A DNA stretch of 64,000 bases from Streptomyces mutabilis (GTDB taxonomy: Bacteria; Actinomycetota; Actinomycetes; Streptomycetales; Streptomycetaceae): positions 434,001 to 498,000 of the forward strand of contig NZ_BMTT01000003.1 in NCBI RefSeq assembly GCF_014649815.1. Reading direction: 5' to 3'. Each line of letters opens with the position of its first letter. Positions within the stretch are counted from its first letter, which is position 1. Position numbers and translations under genes: made by a program. The notes beneath the pieces were generated by a model. It was not told where the DNA came from. It saw only the letters and a list, made by a program, of their open reading frames with translations, and ran no database searches. Of the stretch, positions 7,947 through 16,407 are shown piece after piece.

Positions 7947-8507
7947 TCACCCTTGAACCGAGCCGGACGGCACCTCGCGGCCACCGGCCCGGCGGGCGGA
8001 GCCGGCCGACGCGCGCAGCCTGCGGCCACGCCCGGTGAGGCCCCATGGCTTGAGGAGCGAGAGCACCGTCATGAAGACGTAGGCGGACAGGGAGACGACC
8101 GGCCCGAACAGTACGTCACCGGCGTCGGGGAGCGGTCCGCCCGCGGCGACCTCGGTCACCGCCGCGTTCACCCCGGGGCGCAGCGCGAAGACGGTGGCGG
8201 TCGTCGTCGCCAGCGTGAGCCAGAACTTCGTGAACACCCAGCGGTGCCGGGCCAGCCCCCAGGGGGTCCCCAGGGCCAGTACCGCACCGCTGACGAGGGT
8301 GAGGAGGGCGAGCGGGAGCAGGAGCCAGTCGGCGAAGAGCTTCATGGCACGGACACCGGCCTCCACGGCCACCGGGGAGGCGGTGGTGGCGGCGGTGACT
8401 CCGAGCGCCAGCAGCCCGAGCGAGAGCCCTAGTCAGCCGGCGGAGGCGACGACATGGACGACGAGGAAGGCCCGGCGTGCGGGGCGGCTGAGTTCCACAC
8501 CACCCAC
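7947..8507 (-). pseudogene. Integral membrane protein interrupted by one in-frame TGA
   Basis: Reading from a GTG near 8507, the frame gives SRPARRAFLVVHVVASAG, then TGA (8433-8435), then LGLSLGLLALGV and a further 140 codons in the same frame. The continuation carries hydrophobic helices and the motif LGTPWGLARHRWVFTKFW. Intact relatives, annotated as DUF2269-like membrane proteins, read HVVASxGWLG at this point, so a TGG tryptophan codon has become TGA. Everything downstream stays in frame and looks conserved, so the lesion seems recent. The start codon is approximate. Confidence 0.7.
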
Positions 8508-8945
8508 GCTGCCGGGCGACGGCCGCCGGGGCGTCCCACGACGGGAGTAACCGCGAGTACCGACGGAGGCGTACGCCACGGTCGGCGTCGTACGCCCGCG
8601 TGACCGTGCCGTGCCGGTCGGCAAAGTGACCGGGAGGACAAGGAGAAGCGTCTCCCGCATTAACCAGATATTGCGGAATGCATAATGCTGCGCGATTCCG
8701 TTCGACCCGGCACGAAAAAGCTCCGGATCCCTACGGAGAACACCTGGAGATCATTATTCTGGGACCGCTTCGCCGAGGTGGCGCAGCCGCTGCCGACGCG
8801 TCCGGGGAGGGGCGCGGACGCGGTCGTTGGGGGGCAGAGAATTCCGGGGATCACGTCGCCGCGCGCGGGTTGCGATTACCGCCCGCACGGCGCGGGCCCT
8901 TTCCTCGCCGCCCCGATTCCATGTGAAGAAAGCCGAGGAATTCCC
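8508..8945. other. 438-bp non-coding gap with AT-rich inverted repeat
   Basis: No convincing gene: a 64-codon minus-strand frame at 8660-8854 lacks a ribosome site and typical codon bias. CGGAAT (8674-8679) and ATTCCG (8695-8700) form an inverted repeat around a GCATAATGC palindrome in an AT-rich patch. This is probably part of the promoter region of the downstream secreted protein gene. Confidence 0.4.
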
Positions 8946-9608
8946 GTGAGACGCATGACCTCCGTCGTTCTGTCCCTCAGCGCCCTGCTGGCGGTCTCCG
9001 CCCTGTCCGCTCCGGCGGCCGCGGCGGCTCCGTCGGCCGACCGGCCGGCCGGCGTGCCCGCCGGCTGGGAGGCGGTTGACGCCGCCGACCTGGCGCGCAT
9101 CGGCGAGGAGGCGGACGCGCGGCGGGCGCCGCTCGCCGCGGAGGACGCGGCCGCCGAGCCCGAGCTGCTGGCCGTGGAGTCGGTCGCCAACGGGCGGTTC
9201 GCGGCCACCGAGGTGAACTACGCCGCCCCGAACACCGGTGTCCTGCGGGCCCGTTCGACCGAGTTCGGCGGCTCCTGGGAGAGCTTCGCCTTCGAGTGGG
9301 ACGAGACCACCCAGACGTACGCCCTGAAGTCCCTGGCGAACAACCGCTACGTGGCGGTGGAGAAGAACTACACGGGCAGCGCGCAGAACGTGCTGCGCGC
9401 CCGTTCCACGAGCGTGGGCGGCTGGGAGCGGTTCGTCCTGTACTACAGCGAGAGCCTGGACCGCTACGCGCTCCAGTCCACGCTGAACGGTCTCTTCGTG
9501 ACCATGGAGAACAGCTACACCGGGACGCTCCAGTACGCGCTGCGCGCCCGCTCCGCCGACATCACCGGTTCCTGGGAGGAGTTCGTCCTGCACCCGCTCG
9601 CCGCCTGA
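8946..9608 (+). CDS. Secreted fascin-like beta-trefoil protein
   Basis: 220 residues from GTG 8946-8948, preceded by GAGGAA five bases upstream. A signal peptide (RRMTSVVLSLSALLAVSALS, cleavage after APAAAAA) directs secretion. After an acidic linker, three repeats of about 42-45 residues begin LAVESVANGRFAATEVNY, LKSLANNRYVAVEKNYTG and LQSTLNGLFVTMENSYTG. Each continues to an LRARS motif and a WE-F strand. This is the pattern of fascin/actin-crosslinking-like trefoils that in bacteria often bind carbohydrate. No catalytic domain is attached, so it may be a free binding protein. It is intact amid three broken genes. Confidence 0.75.
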   Translation: MRRMTSVVLSLSALLAVSALSAPAAAAAPSADRPAGVPAGWEAVDAADLARIGEEADARRAPLAAEDAAAEPELLAVESVANGRFAATEVNYAAPNTGVLRARSTEFGGSWESFAFEWDETTQTYALKSLANNRYVAVEKNYTGSAQNVLRARSTSVGGWERFVLYYSESLDRYALQSTLNGLFVTMENSYTGTLQYALRARSADITGSWEEFVLHPLAA

Positions 9609-9667
9609 TGAGACGGACCGGCCGGTCCGCCGGTGCCCGCCACGGGGCACCGGCGGGCCGGCCGGCG

Positions 9668-10013
9668 TCAGACCGTGGGTGCCGCCCGTACGGTGATGCC
9701 GTTCCGCTCGGGCAGCGCGGCCGTCACCCCGTCCCCGGGCACCAGCGCGGTGGACGCCGGCGACGAACTGCTCCGTCACATCGCTGCCCGTGTCCTCCAC
9801 GACGCGCGCGGTGCCGTCCAGGGCGTCGTGTCCGTCGCCGCCCACCAGTCCCGCGGGCCGCCGCGGCGTGGCGAGCCCGCCCGCGACCTCCGGACAGAAG
9901 GACACGACCGCGCGGCCTGCCACCGCGTCCTCGACCTCCCGCGACGCCCTGTGGCGACCGTCGAACCGGCAGGGCACCCCGCGCAGACACGCACTGACCA
10001 GGATCGCTTCCAT
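9668..10013 (-). pseudogene. DUF523 gene with internal deletion and frameshift
   Basis: From ATG 10011-10013 the sequence reads ILVSACLRGVPCRFDG, then VVSFCPEVAGGLATPRRPAG and DTGSDVTEQFVAG, the N-terminal half of DUF523. Shortly after, the frame must change by one. The new frame then gives LVPGDGVTAALPERNGITVR and AAPTV before a stop at 9668-9670, which is the normal C-terminus. The centre of the domain, including the usual SPSCGSG and DGTF segments, is missing. This is best explained by a deletion of around 30 codons that also shifted frame. Confidence 0.75.
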
Positions 10014-10073
10014 GCCGTCACTCCACGACCCCGCCCTCGGCCGCCCCCGTGCGCCCGCCGACCCACTTCGGCG

Positions 10074-11462
10074 TCACGGACGCGGGGCGCGCGGGGTGTG
10101 GGTCTCGCCGCGCGCCTTCATCACCGCCTTGTTCAGCACCCACAGCGCGATGCCGATGGCCAGCAGCACGCCGGCCCGGATGTAGACGTCCGCGGGCCGG
10201 TCGGACAGCGGGCTGGCCAGGATCAGGGAGGTGATCGCGCCCAGCACCGGCAGGACGGTCGGCGTACGGAAGTGCTTGTGCTCGACCCGGTCGCGGCGGA
10301 GCACCAGAACGGCGATGTTGACGACGGCGAAGACGCACAGGAGCAGGAAGGCCGTGGTGTCGCCGAGGCCCGCGATCTCCCCGGTGGAGACCAGGCCGAC
10401 AGCGAGGAGCGAGACGAAGACGATGCCGACGACGGGCGTGCGGCGCCGCGGGAGGACCCTGCCCAGGGCGCGGGGCAGGATGCGTTCGTTCGCCATGCCG
10501 TAGCAGAGCCGGGACGCCATCATGATGTTGATCAGCGCCGAGTTGGTGACCGCGAACAAGGCGATCAGCGCGAAGAGTTTCGGCGGGAAGTCCAGCCCGC
10601 CGGCCCTGACCACCTCCAGCAACGGGCCGCTGGAGCCCTCCAGGACGCGGTAGTCGACGAGCAGCGAGGAGACCAGTGCGACCAGGACGTAGATGGTCCC
10701 GGTGACGGCGACGCCGGTGAAGATGGCGCGCGGGAAGGTGCGCACCGGGTCCTTGGTCTCCTCGGCCATGTTGACGGAGTCCTCGAAGCCGACGAAGGCG
10801 AAGAAGCCGAGGGCCGTGGCCCCCAGCACGCTGGTGATCAGCGCGTAGCCGGTGCCGCCCGCCTGGAACTCGCCGAGCCGGGAGGGCTCGCCCTCGCCGG
10901 TGAGGACCGCCCAGGCGCCGACGACGAGGATGACGAACAGGCCGGTGAGTTCGACCAGGGTGAGGACCACGTTCGTCTTCACCGACTCGGACACGCCGCG
11001 CAGGTTGAGCGCCGAGAGAGCGAGGATGAAGAGGATCGCGACGAGGGTGGGCGGGAAGAGGTCCGTGAACTCGCCGAGGTAGTCGCCGCTGAAGGCGCGG
11101 GCCGCCGCGCTCGCCGACGACAGCCCCGAGCACACGACCATGAAGGCGACGATGAAGGTGAGGAACGGGACCTGGAACGCCTTCTGGGTGTACAGCGCGG
11201 CCCCGGCCGCCTTCGGGTACTTGCCGACGAGTTCGACGTACGAGGCCGCCGTCAGGATGGCCACGACGAAGCCGATGACGAACGGCAGCCACAGCGCCCC
11301 GCCGACCTTGCCCGCGACCTGACCGGTGGTGGCGTAGATGCCGGTACCGAGGATGTCGCCGACCACGAAGAGGATCAGCAGCTTGGGTCCGATGGCCCGG
11401 TGCAGCGGGGTGTCATCGGCACCCTCCGGCACGGCAGTGGCTTCCCTTCCGCCTCTGGCCAC
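10074..11462 (-). CDS. APC-family amino-acid permease
   Basis: 462 residues from GTG 11460-11462, with GGGGGGAG upstream; a much longer frame lacks a site. After a short tail (DDTPLHRAIGPKLL) come about twelve to fourteen hydrophobic helices. The first carries the APC signature VGDILGTGIYATTG, and the central GFFAFVGFEDSVNMAEETKDP is the helix 6 region of amino acid/polyamine/organocation carriers. It should import amino acids or related cations with protons. It diverges from a TPR-protein gene across a 197-bp gap. Confidence 0.9.
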   Translation of the reverse strand: MARGGREATAVPEGADDTPLHRAIGPKLLILFVVGDILGTGIYATTGQVAGKVGGALWLPFVIGFVVAILTAASYVELVGKYPKAAGAALYTQKAFQVPFLTFIVAFMVVCSGLSSASAAARAFSGDYLGEFTDLFPPTLVAILFILALSALNLRGVSESVKTNVVLTLVELTGLFVILVVGAWAVLTGEGEPSRLGEFQAGGTGYALITSVLGATALGFFAFVGFEDSVNMAEETKDPVRTFPRAIFTGVAVTGTIYVLVALVSSLLVDYRVLEGSSGPLLEVVRAGGLDFPPKLFALIALFAVTNSALINIMMASRLCYGMANERILPRALGRVLPRRRTPVVGIVFVSLLAVGLVSTGEIAGLGDTTAFLLLCVFAVVNIAVLVLRRDRVEHKHFRTPTVLPVLGAITSLILASPLSDRPADVYIRAGVLLAIGIALWVLNKAVMKARGETHTPRAPRP

Positions 11463-11489
11463 GGACGCTCCCCCCCTGAGGTGTTCGGC

Positions 11490-11621
11490 GTTGAACAACC
11501 TGTCACTGCCCGGTGATCCGGCGGAACATGCCCTCGCATACTGCAATCGGAAGCACCCGCACCGTGCCGGGCACCGGCCCCTAGCCCTCGAACCCGTGAC
11601 CCGGGTGGTGGAATGTTCAAC
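11490..11621. repeat. 8-bp inverted repeats in a divergent intergenic region
   Basis: GTTGAACA at 11490-11497 and TGTTCAAC at 11614-11621 are perfect inverted copies 116 bp apart, between the divergent permease and TPR-protein genes. A regulator binding both copies could loop the region; chance occurrence is possible. Confidence 0.3.
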
Positions 11622-11659
11622 TACCTGGAACGGTTGGAGTGCGTCGAAGGAGGTCACCA

Positions 11660-12007
11660 GTGGACACGACGTACTACGACCACGGAACGCCGGCGGAGCG
11701 CTGGGAGCGCGCGAGGATGTTCTTCGACGCCAAGGACTACGCCGCCGCCGCGCGCGTCCTGAGCGGGCTGGTCGAGGAAGTGCCCGAGCAGACCGGGCCG
11801 CGGCTGCTGCTGGCGCGCGCCTACTACCACTCGGCCCAACTGCGGCGCGCGGAGGCCGAGCTGAGGTCCCTGCTGGAGAGGGACCCCGTCGAGCAGTACG
11901 CCCGGCTCATGCTGGGGCGCACGCTCGAACGGCAGGGACGGCAGGAGGAGGCCGACGCGCAGCTGCGGATCGCCGCCGCCCTGTCGGGCGACTTCGCGGG
12001 GCTCTGA
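11660..12007 (+). CDS. Small tetratricopeptide-repeat protein
   Basis: 115 residues from GTG 11660-11662, directed by a strong AAGGAGG at 11648-11654. Three helix-turn-helix TPR units follow: AERWERARMFFDAKDYAAAARVLSGLVEE, PRLLLARAYYHSAQLRRAEAELRSLLERDP and YARLMLGRTLERQGRQEEADAQLRIAAAL. The protein is a cytosolic adaptor-type module with no other domain; partners are unknown. Confidence 0.85.
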   Translation: MDTTYYDHGTPAERWERARMFFDAKDYAAAARVLSGLVEEVPEQTGPRLLLARAYYHSAQLRRAEAELRSLLERDPVEQYARLMLGRTLERQGRQEEADAQLRIAAALSGDFAGL

Positions 12008-12023
12008 GCGGCCACCCCGCGTG

Positions 12024-12089
12024 AGCGGTGAGCGGTAAGTACGGTGGCGGTCCGGGCGGGGACCGCTTTCCCGCCCGCCGCTCACCGCT
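12024..12089. terminator. Bidirectional terminator, 12-bp stem
   Basis: AGCGGTGAGCGG (12024-12035) pairs perfectly with CCGCTCACCGCT (12078-12089). An inner GCGGTCC/GGACCGC pair lies in the loop. It is placed between the convergent TPR and PepSY genes. Confidence 0.6.
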
Positions 12090-12101
12090 TCGCCGTGCCG
12101 C

Positions 12102-13523
12102 TCACTTCTTCACCGTGGCACCCCTCGGGTGCGTCCGCCGCCCCCGCCGGTGGGCGACCTCGCCGAGTACGACGTCGGTGGTGACGAACGCGGCCAGGGG
12201 GATGCCGAGCAGCGGCACGAAGTAGCCGAGGACGGCGACCGCCGCCAGCAGCGGGACGAGGAGCGTGGGCGGGACCTGCTGCCACGCGCCGCGCGGGACG
12301 GGGCGGCCGAAGGCGGAACCCCGGCCGCGCTGCCACCACATGCGGTAACCCCAGACGATGAGCAGGATCAGGGAGGCGGCCAGCAGCATCAGGGCGATCT
12401 GGTTGGGCAGACCGAACAGGCTGCCGGTGTGCAGGTCGATGCCCCAGCGGCTGAGCTTGGCGAGCACCGGGTAGTCGGCGAAGCGGAGTACGTCGGTCAC
12501 CTGGCCGGTCGCTGGGTCCACGGCGACCGAGTCCTGCTTCTCGGGCCAGCTGCGCTGCACCTGCTGGACGACGTACGCGGAGGAGGCATCGGCGGGCGGG
12601 ACGATCTCCACGGGGTCGCCCAGGCCCTCGGCGCGCGCGGCCGCCAGGACCTTGTCGAGGCCGACTCCGTGCCCGGCGTCCCCGCCGGCGCCCGACGCCG
12701 CGCCGTGGCCCGCGTGCTCGCCGCCCCCGACGGCCGACGCCGACACGGACGGGGTGGTCTGGCCGAGCGAGACGCGCAGGTCCGCGATGTTCGCCCCGGC
12801 GTACGTGGACCAGGTGAGGCCGGTCGCCGACAGGAACACGAACCCGGCCGCCACCCAGGCGCCGACCGTGCCGTGCAGGCCCAGGGTGCGGCGCCGGCCA
12901 CTGGTGCCGCGCAGCTTGCGCCGGGCCCGGCGGCGGGAGAACCACAGCACCAGGCCGCCGCCCGCGATCACCCACAGCCAGCTGGCGGCGAACTCGCTGT
13001 ACAGGCGGCCCGGTTCGCCCAGGTGCAGGTCCCGGTGGAACTCGTCGATCCAGGTGCGCAGGGGCAGCGCGCCGGTCGAGCCGTACTGTTCGAGGGCGCC
13101 GCGCACCTTCGCGGTGTACGGATCGACGAATACCGCGAGCGTGTGGTCCGGGTCCACGCCCTCGACGCCGGACAGCAGCACCCTGGTGGTGGCGTCGGCC
13201 TCGGGCGAGGGGCGTACGGCGGACACCGTGCCCTCGGGATGCGCCTGCCGGGCCGCGGCGACCTGCTCGGAGATCGGCAGCTTGCGCTCGCCCACGTCGG
13301 GGACGGTCAGTTCGTGCGCGTAGACCATCTTCTCCGCCTGGAACGAGGCGGCGTACAGGAGCCCGGTGACCGCCGCCACCAGCAGGAAGGGGGCCACGAA
13401 CAGGCCGGCGTAGAAGTGCAGGCGCAGGACGAGCGGGCGCAGCGTGGACCATCCGCCGGGTCTCGGAGGCGGGGACCCCGCTCCTGGTGCCTCTTCCGTG
13501 GAGGTCGGGGACGTGGTCGTCAT
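12102..13523 (-). CDS. PepSY-domain integral membrane protein
   Basis: 473 residues. Membrane helix 1 (LRLHFYAGLFVAPFLLVAAVTGLLY) is followed by an extracytoplasmic PepSY-type region with DEFHRDLHLGEPGRLYSEF, then helices near 185, 235, 385 and 420-455. This is the PepSY-associated TM architecture found beside iron or copper uptake genes and in flavin or heme-linked reductases. Residues 270-300 form a histidine/glycine-rich loop (GGGEHAGHG, then GGDAGHGVG), which could bind metal. The gene stands alone. Confidence 0.85.
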   Translation of the reverse strand: MTTTSPTSTEEAPGAGSPPPRPGGWSTLRPLVLRLHFYAGLFVAPFLLVAAVTGLLYAASFQAEKMVYAHELTVPDVGERKLPISEQVAAARQAHPEGTVSAVRPSPEADATTRVLLSGVEGVDPDHTLAVFVDPYTAKVRGALEQYGSTGALPLRTWIDEFHRDLHLGEPGRLYSEFAASWLWVIAGGGLVLWFSRRRARRKLRGTSGRRRTLGLHGTVGAWVAAGFVFLSATGLTWSTYAGANIADLRVSLGQTTPSVSASAVGGGEHAGHGAASGAGGDAGHGVGLDKVLAAARAEGLGDPVEIVPPADASSAYVVQQVQRSWPEKQDSVAVDPATGQVTDVLRFADYPVLAKLSRWGIDLHTGSLFGLPNQIALMLLAASLILLIVWGYRMWWQRGRGSAFGRPVPRGAWQQVPPTLLVPLLAAVAVLGYFVPLLGIPLAAFVTTDVVLGEVAHRRGRRTHPRGATVKK

Positions 13524-13661
13524 CGATGGCGCTCCGGGGCGTCGTGGGGGACGGGGTGGTCCCAGTGGTCGGGACCGGAGAGCGTGAGGTTCCCGACCTC
13601 TGAAGTGGCGTACGTCACACGCCGGGGAGTGAGGGGGCGTGCGTCATGGAATCCTGGCGTG

Positions 13662-14315
13662 ATGGGAACTCCGAGTGATCGCACACCTCTTGCCGAGCGC
13701 GTCGATGAACTGCTCGCCGTCGGTGGGCCGCTGCCGATCGTCGAGGCCGGTGATCCGGTGCTGCGGCGCGTGGCCGAGCCGTTCGACGGGCAGTTGGCGC
13801 CGCCGCTGCTGACACGGTTCGTCGCGGCGCTGCGCCTGACCATGCACGCGGCGCCGGGTGTCGGTCTGGCGGCGCCCCAGGTGGGAGTGGGGCTGAGGAT
13901 CGCGGTGATCGAGGATCCGGCGCCGGTGCCGGAGGAGGTGCGGGTGGCGCGGGGGCGGGTGGCGCAGCCGTTCCGGGTGCTGGTGAATCCGGCGTACGAG
14001 CCCGTCGGGGACGGACGGGCCGCGTTCTTCGAGGGCTGTCTGAGCGTGCCGGGCTGGCAGGCGGTGGTGGCGCGGCACGCCGAGGTGCGGCTGCGGGCGC
14101 GGGACGAGCACGGGCGTGCGGTGGACGAGGTGTTCGCGGGGTGGCCGGCGCGGATCGTGCAGCACGAGACGGATCATCTCGACGGTGTGCTGTATCTGGA
14201 CCGGGCGGAGACGCGGTCGCTGGCGTCGTCGCGGGCGATGGCTGAGTTGTGGGGGCAGGTCACGCCGGAGCGGGCGGCGGCTGCCCTGGGCTTCGGGCTG
14301 CCCGACCCGGCCTAG
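13662..14315 (+). CDS. def: Peptide deformylase
   Basis: 217 residues from ATG 13662; a GTG immediately before it is an alternative, and no strong ribosome site is visible. All three active-site motifs are intact: GVGLAAPQ (66-73), EGCLS (124-128, metal cysteine) and HETDH (168-172, two metal histidines and the catalytic glutamate). The enzyme removes the N-formyl group from nascent proteins in the cytosol. Streptomycetes carry several copies; this one is not next to fmt and is probably an accessory paralogue. The C-terminus ends soon after the last helix, as in type III-like forms. Confidence 0.92.
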   Translation: MGTPSDRTPLAERVDELLAVGGPLPIVEAGDPVLRRVAEPFDGQLAPPLLTRFVAALRLTMHAAPGVGLAAPQVGVGLRIAVIEDPAPVPEEVRVARGRVAQPFRVLVNPAYEPVGDGRAAFFEGCLSVPGWQAVVARHAEVRLRARDEHGRAVDEVFAGWPARIVQHETDHLDGVLYLDRAETRSLASSRAMAELWGQVTPERAAAALGFGLPDPA

Positions 14316-14448
14316 CGAGGTGCGGCCGGGGGGCGTCGCGGGGTGCCGCTGCGCCCACCCTCCCCATCGCCCAGCAGTACGACCGCCCGCCGCCACGGGC
14401 GGGACGGCGGGTGCCCCCGGCTGCGCGGATCAGGGCGGCTGCGGGTCG

Positions 14449-15885
14449 TCAGTTGTCGCGATAGGCCTCCAGCAGGCGTAGCCAGACCTCGCTGATCGTC
14501 GGGTAGGACGGGACCGCGTGCCACAGGCGGCCGATCGGTACCTGGCCGGCGACGGCGACGGTCGCGGAGTGGATCAGTTCGCCGACGCCGGGACCCACGA
14601 AGGTGACGCCTCGGACGATCTCGTCCTCCAGGTCGACGACCATCCGGGCGCGCCCCCTGTAGCCGTCGCCGTAGAGGCTCGCGCCGGCCACCGTCGCGAG
14701 GTCGACGTCCACGGCGCGGACACGGTGCCCCGCCCGCTCGGCCTCGGCCAGGGAGAGACCGACGGACGCCGCCTCGGGGTCGGTGAACACCACCTGGGGC
14801 ACGGCATCGTGGTCGGCGGTCGCTGCGTGCGCGCCCCACCGGCCGGACTCCAGGTCCGGGTCCCCGGAGGCACGCGCGGCGATGGCTGCGCCCGCGATGC
14901 GGGCCTGGTACTTGCCCTGGTGCGTGAGCAGGGCGCGGTGGTTGACGTCGCCGACGGCGTAGAGCCAGTCGTGGCCCTCGACCCGGAGGCTGTCGTCGAC
15001 GGAGAGCCAGGAACCGGGCTCCAGGCCGACGGTCTCCAGGCCGATGTCACAGGTGCGGGGCACGCGGCCGGTGGCGAAGAGGATCTCGTCCGCCTCGACG
15101 CGGTCGCCGGCGTCCGTGACGGCGACGACGGTGCCGTTCTCACGGGTCACGGACTCCACGGACGTGCCGGTGCGGATGTCGACGCCGGCCGCGGTGAGCG
15201 CGTCCGCGACCAGCTCCCCGGCGAACGGCTCCATGCGGGCGAGCAGACCGTCGTCGCCGCGCACCAGGAGCGTCACCCTGGAACCGAGGGCCTGCCAGGC
15301 CGTGGCCATCTCGACGGCGACGACCCCGCCGCCGACCACGATGAGCCTGCCGGGCGCGCTCTCGGCGGCGGTGGCCTCCCGGCTGGTCCAGGGGCGCACC
15401 TCGGCGAGTCCGGGCAGGTTCGGCAGGGCGGCGCCGCTGCCGGTGCAGACGGCGACGGCGTGCCGGGCGGCCAGCACCCGGCGGGTGCCGTCGGGCGCCG
15501 CCACCTCGACCGTGCGCGGGCCGGCGAGCCGCCCCTGTCCGCGGTACAGGTCGGCCCCGATGCCCTCGACCCACTGGACCTGGCCGTCGTCCTTCCAGTG
15601 GTTGGTGAACTCGTCGCGGCGGCCGAGGACCGCCGCGGTGTCCAGGGGCTCTCGCACCGCCCCGCTCAGGCCGGGCAGGCGGCGGGCGTCCGCGCGGGCG
15701 ATGACGGGGCGCAGCAGGGCCTTGCTGGGCATGCACGCCCAGTAGGAGCATTCACCGCCGACCAGTTCGCTCTCCACGATCGCGGTGGTCAGCCCGGCCG
15801 CGCGGGTGCGGTCGGCGACGTTCTCCCCCACGGGGCCCGCACCGATCACGACGACGTCGTACGCGATGGAATCCGTTTGCGTCAT
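14449..15885 (-). CDS. FAD/NAD(P)-dependent disulfide oxidoreductase
   Basis: 478 residues from ATG 15883-15885; GTG at 15919-15921 would add 12 residues and neither has a clear ribosome site. N-terminal FAD fold VVVIGAGPVGENVADR, then the redox-active pair in GGECSYWACMPSKALLRP, a second nucleotide-binding GGGVVAVEMATAW, the ATGRVPRTCDIGLE strand and the FAD-contact YAVGDVN. A C-terminal dimerisation domain follows. This is the class I family that includes dihydrolipoamide and mercuric reductases. The substrate is unknown. It is divergent from the thioredoxin gene, with the SigR-like promoter in between. Confidence 0.88.
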   Translation of the reverse strand: MTQTDSIAYDVVVIGAGPVGENVADRTRAAGLTTAIVESELVGGECSYWACMPSKALLRPVIARADARRLPGLSGAVREPLDTAAVLGRRDEFTNHWKDDGQVQWVEGIGADLYRGQGRLAGPRTVEVAAPDGTRRVLAARHAVAVCTGSGAALPNLPGLAEVRPWTSREATAAESAPGRLIVVGGGVVAVEMATAWQALGSRVTLLVRGDDGLLARMEPFAGELVADALTAAGVDIRTGTSVESVTRENGTVVAVTDAGDRVEADEILFATGRVPRTCDIGLETVGLEPGSWLSVDDSLRVEGHDWLYAVGDVNHRALLTHQGKYQARIAGAAIAARASGDPDLESGRWGAHAATADHDAVPQVVFTDPEAASVGLSLAEAERAGHRVRAVDVDLATVAGASLYGDGYRGRARMVVDLEDEIVRGVTFVGPGVGELIHSATVAVAGQVPIGRLWHAVPSYPTISEVWLRLLEAYRDN

Positions 15886-15935
15886 GGGGTCAGTCTGGTG
15901 GGTGGTGTGCGACGTGGCCACATGGGTACGTGCGC

Positions 15936-15961
15936 GGAATACCCACCAGGTCGGCAGTGTT
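15936..15961 (+). promoter_or_regulatory. SigR-type promoter of the thioredoxin gene
   Basis: GGAAT at 15936-15940 and GTT at 15959-15961 are separated by 18 bp, matching the consensus of the Streptomyces disulfide-stress sigma factor SigR (GGAAT-N18/19-GTT). The start codon lies 43 bp further on. This placement predicts thiol-oxidant induction of the gene. Confidence 0.7.
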
Positions 15962-16004
15962 GTGCCGACGGCTTACGCCCCGAACCCAGGAAGAGGGATC
16001 ACCC

Positions 16005-16391
16005 ATGACCAGCACCGTGGAGCTCACCAAGGAGAACTTCGACCAGACGGTCACGGACAATGAGTTCGTCCTGATCGACTTCTGGGCGTCGTGGTGCGGT
16101 CCGTGCAAGCAGTTCGCGCCGGTCTACGAGAGGGCGGCCGAGGCCAACCCCGACCTCGTGTTCGGCAAGGTGGACACCGAGGCGCAGCCGGAGCTGGCCC
16201 AGGCCTTCGGCATCCAGTCGATTCCGACGCTGATGATCGTCCGGGACCAGGTGGCCGTGTTCGCGCAGCCGGGTGCGCTGCCCGAGGAGGCGCTGACGGA
16301 CGTGATCGGTCAGGCCCGTCGGCTGGACATGGACGAGGTCCGCAAGGCGGTCGCCGAGCAGCAGGCGCAGGCCGGACCGGAGGGCAAGTAG
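16005..16391 (+). CDS. trxC: Thioredoxin
   Basis: 128 residues from ATG 16005, with AAGAGGG upstream. The active site WCGPC is at residues 30-34, preceded by FVLIDFWAS, and the cis-proline loop is SIPTLMI. It has a normal thioredoxin core with a 20-residue helical extension rich in glutamine and glutamate at the C-terminus. It reduces cytosolic disulfides. A SigR-type promoter lies directly upstream. The symbol reflects resemblance in context to trxC of S. coelicolor. Confidence 0.93.
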   Translation: MTSTVELTKENFDQTVTDNEFVLIDFWASWCGPCKQFAPVYERAAEANPDLVFGKVDTEAQPELAQAFGIQSIPTLMIVRDQVAVFAQPGALPEEALTDVIGQARRLDMDEVRKAVAEQQAQAGPEGK

Positions 16392-16407
16392 GCGGTCCCT
16401 CCGCCCG

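Noticed and set aside
8660-8854. 64-codon minus-strand ORF in the 8.5-8.9 kb gap
   Set aside because: No ribosome site, no typical third-position GC bias and no recognisable sequence; treated as chance.
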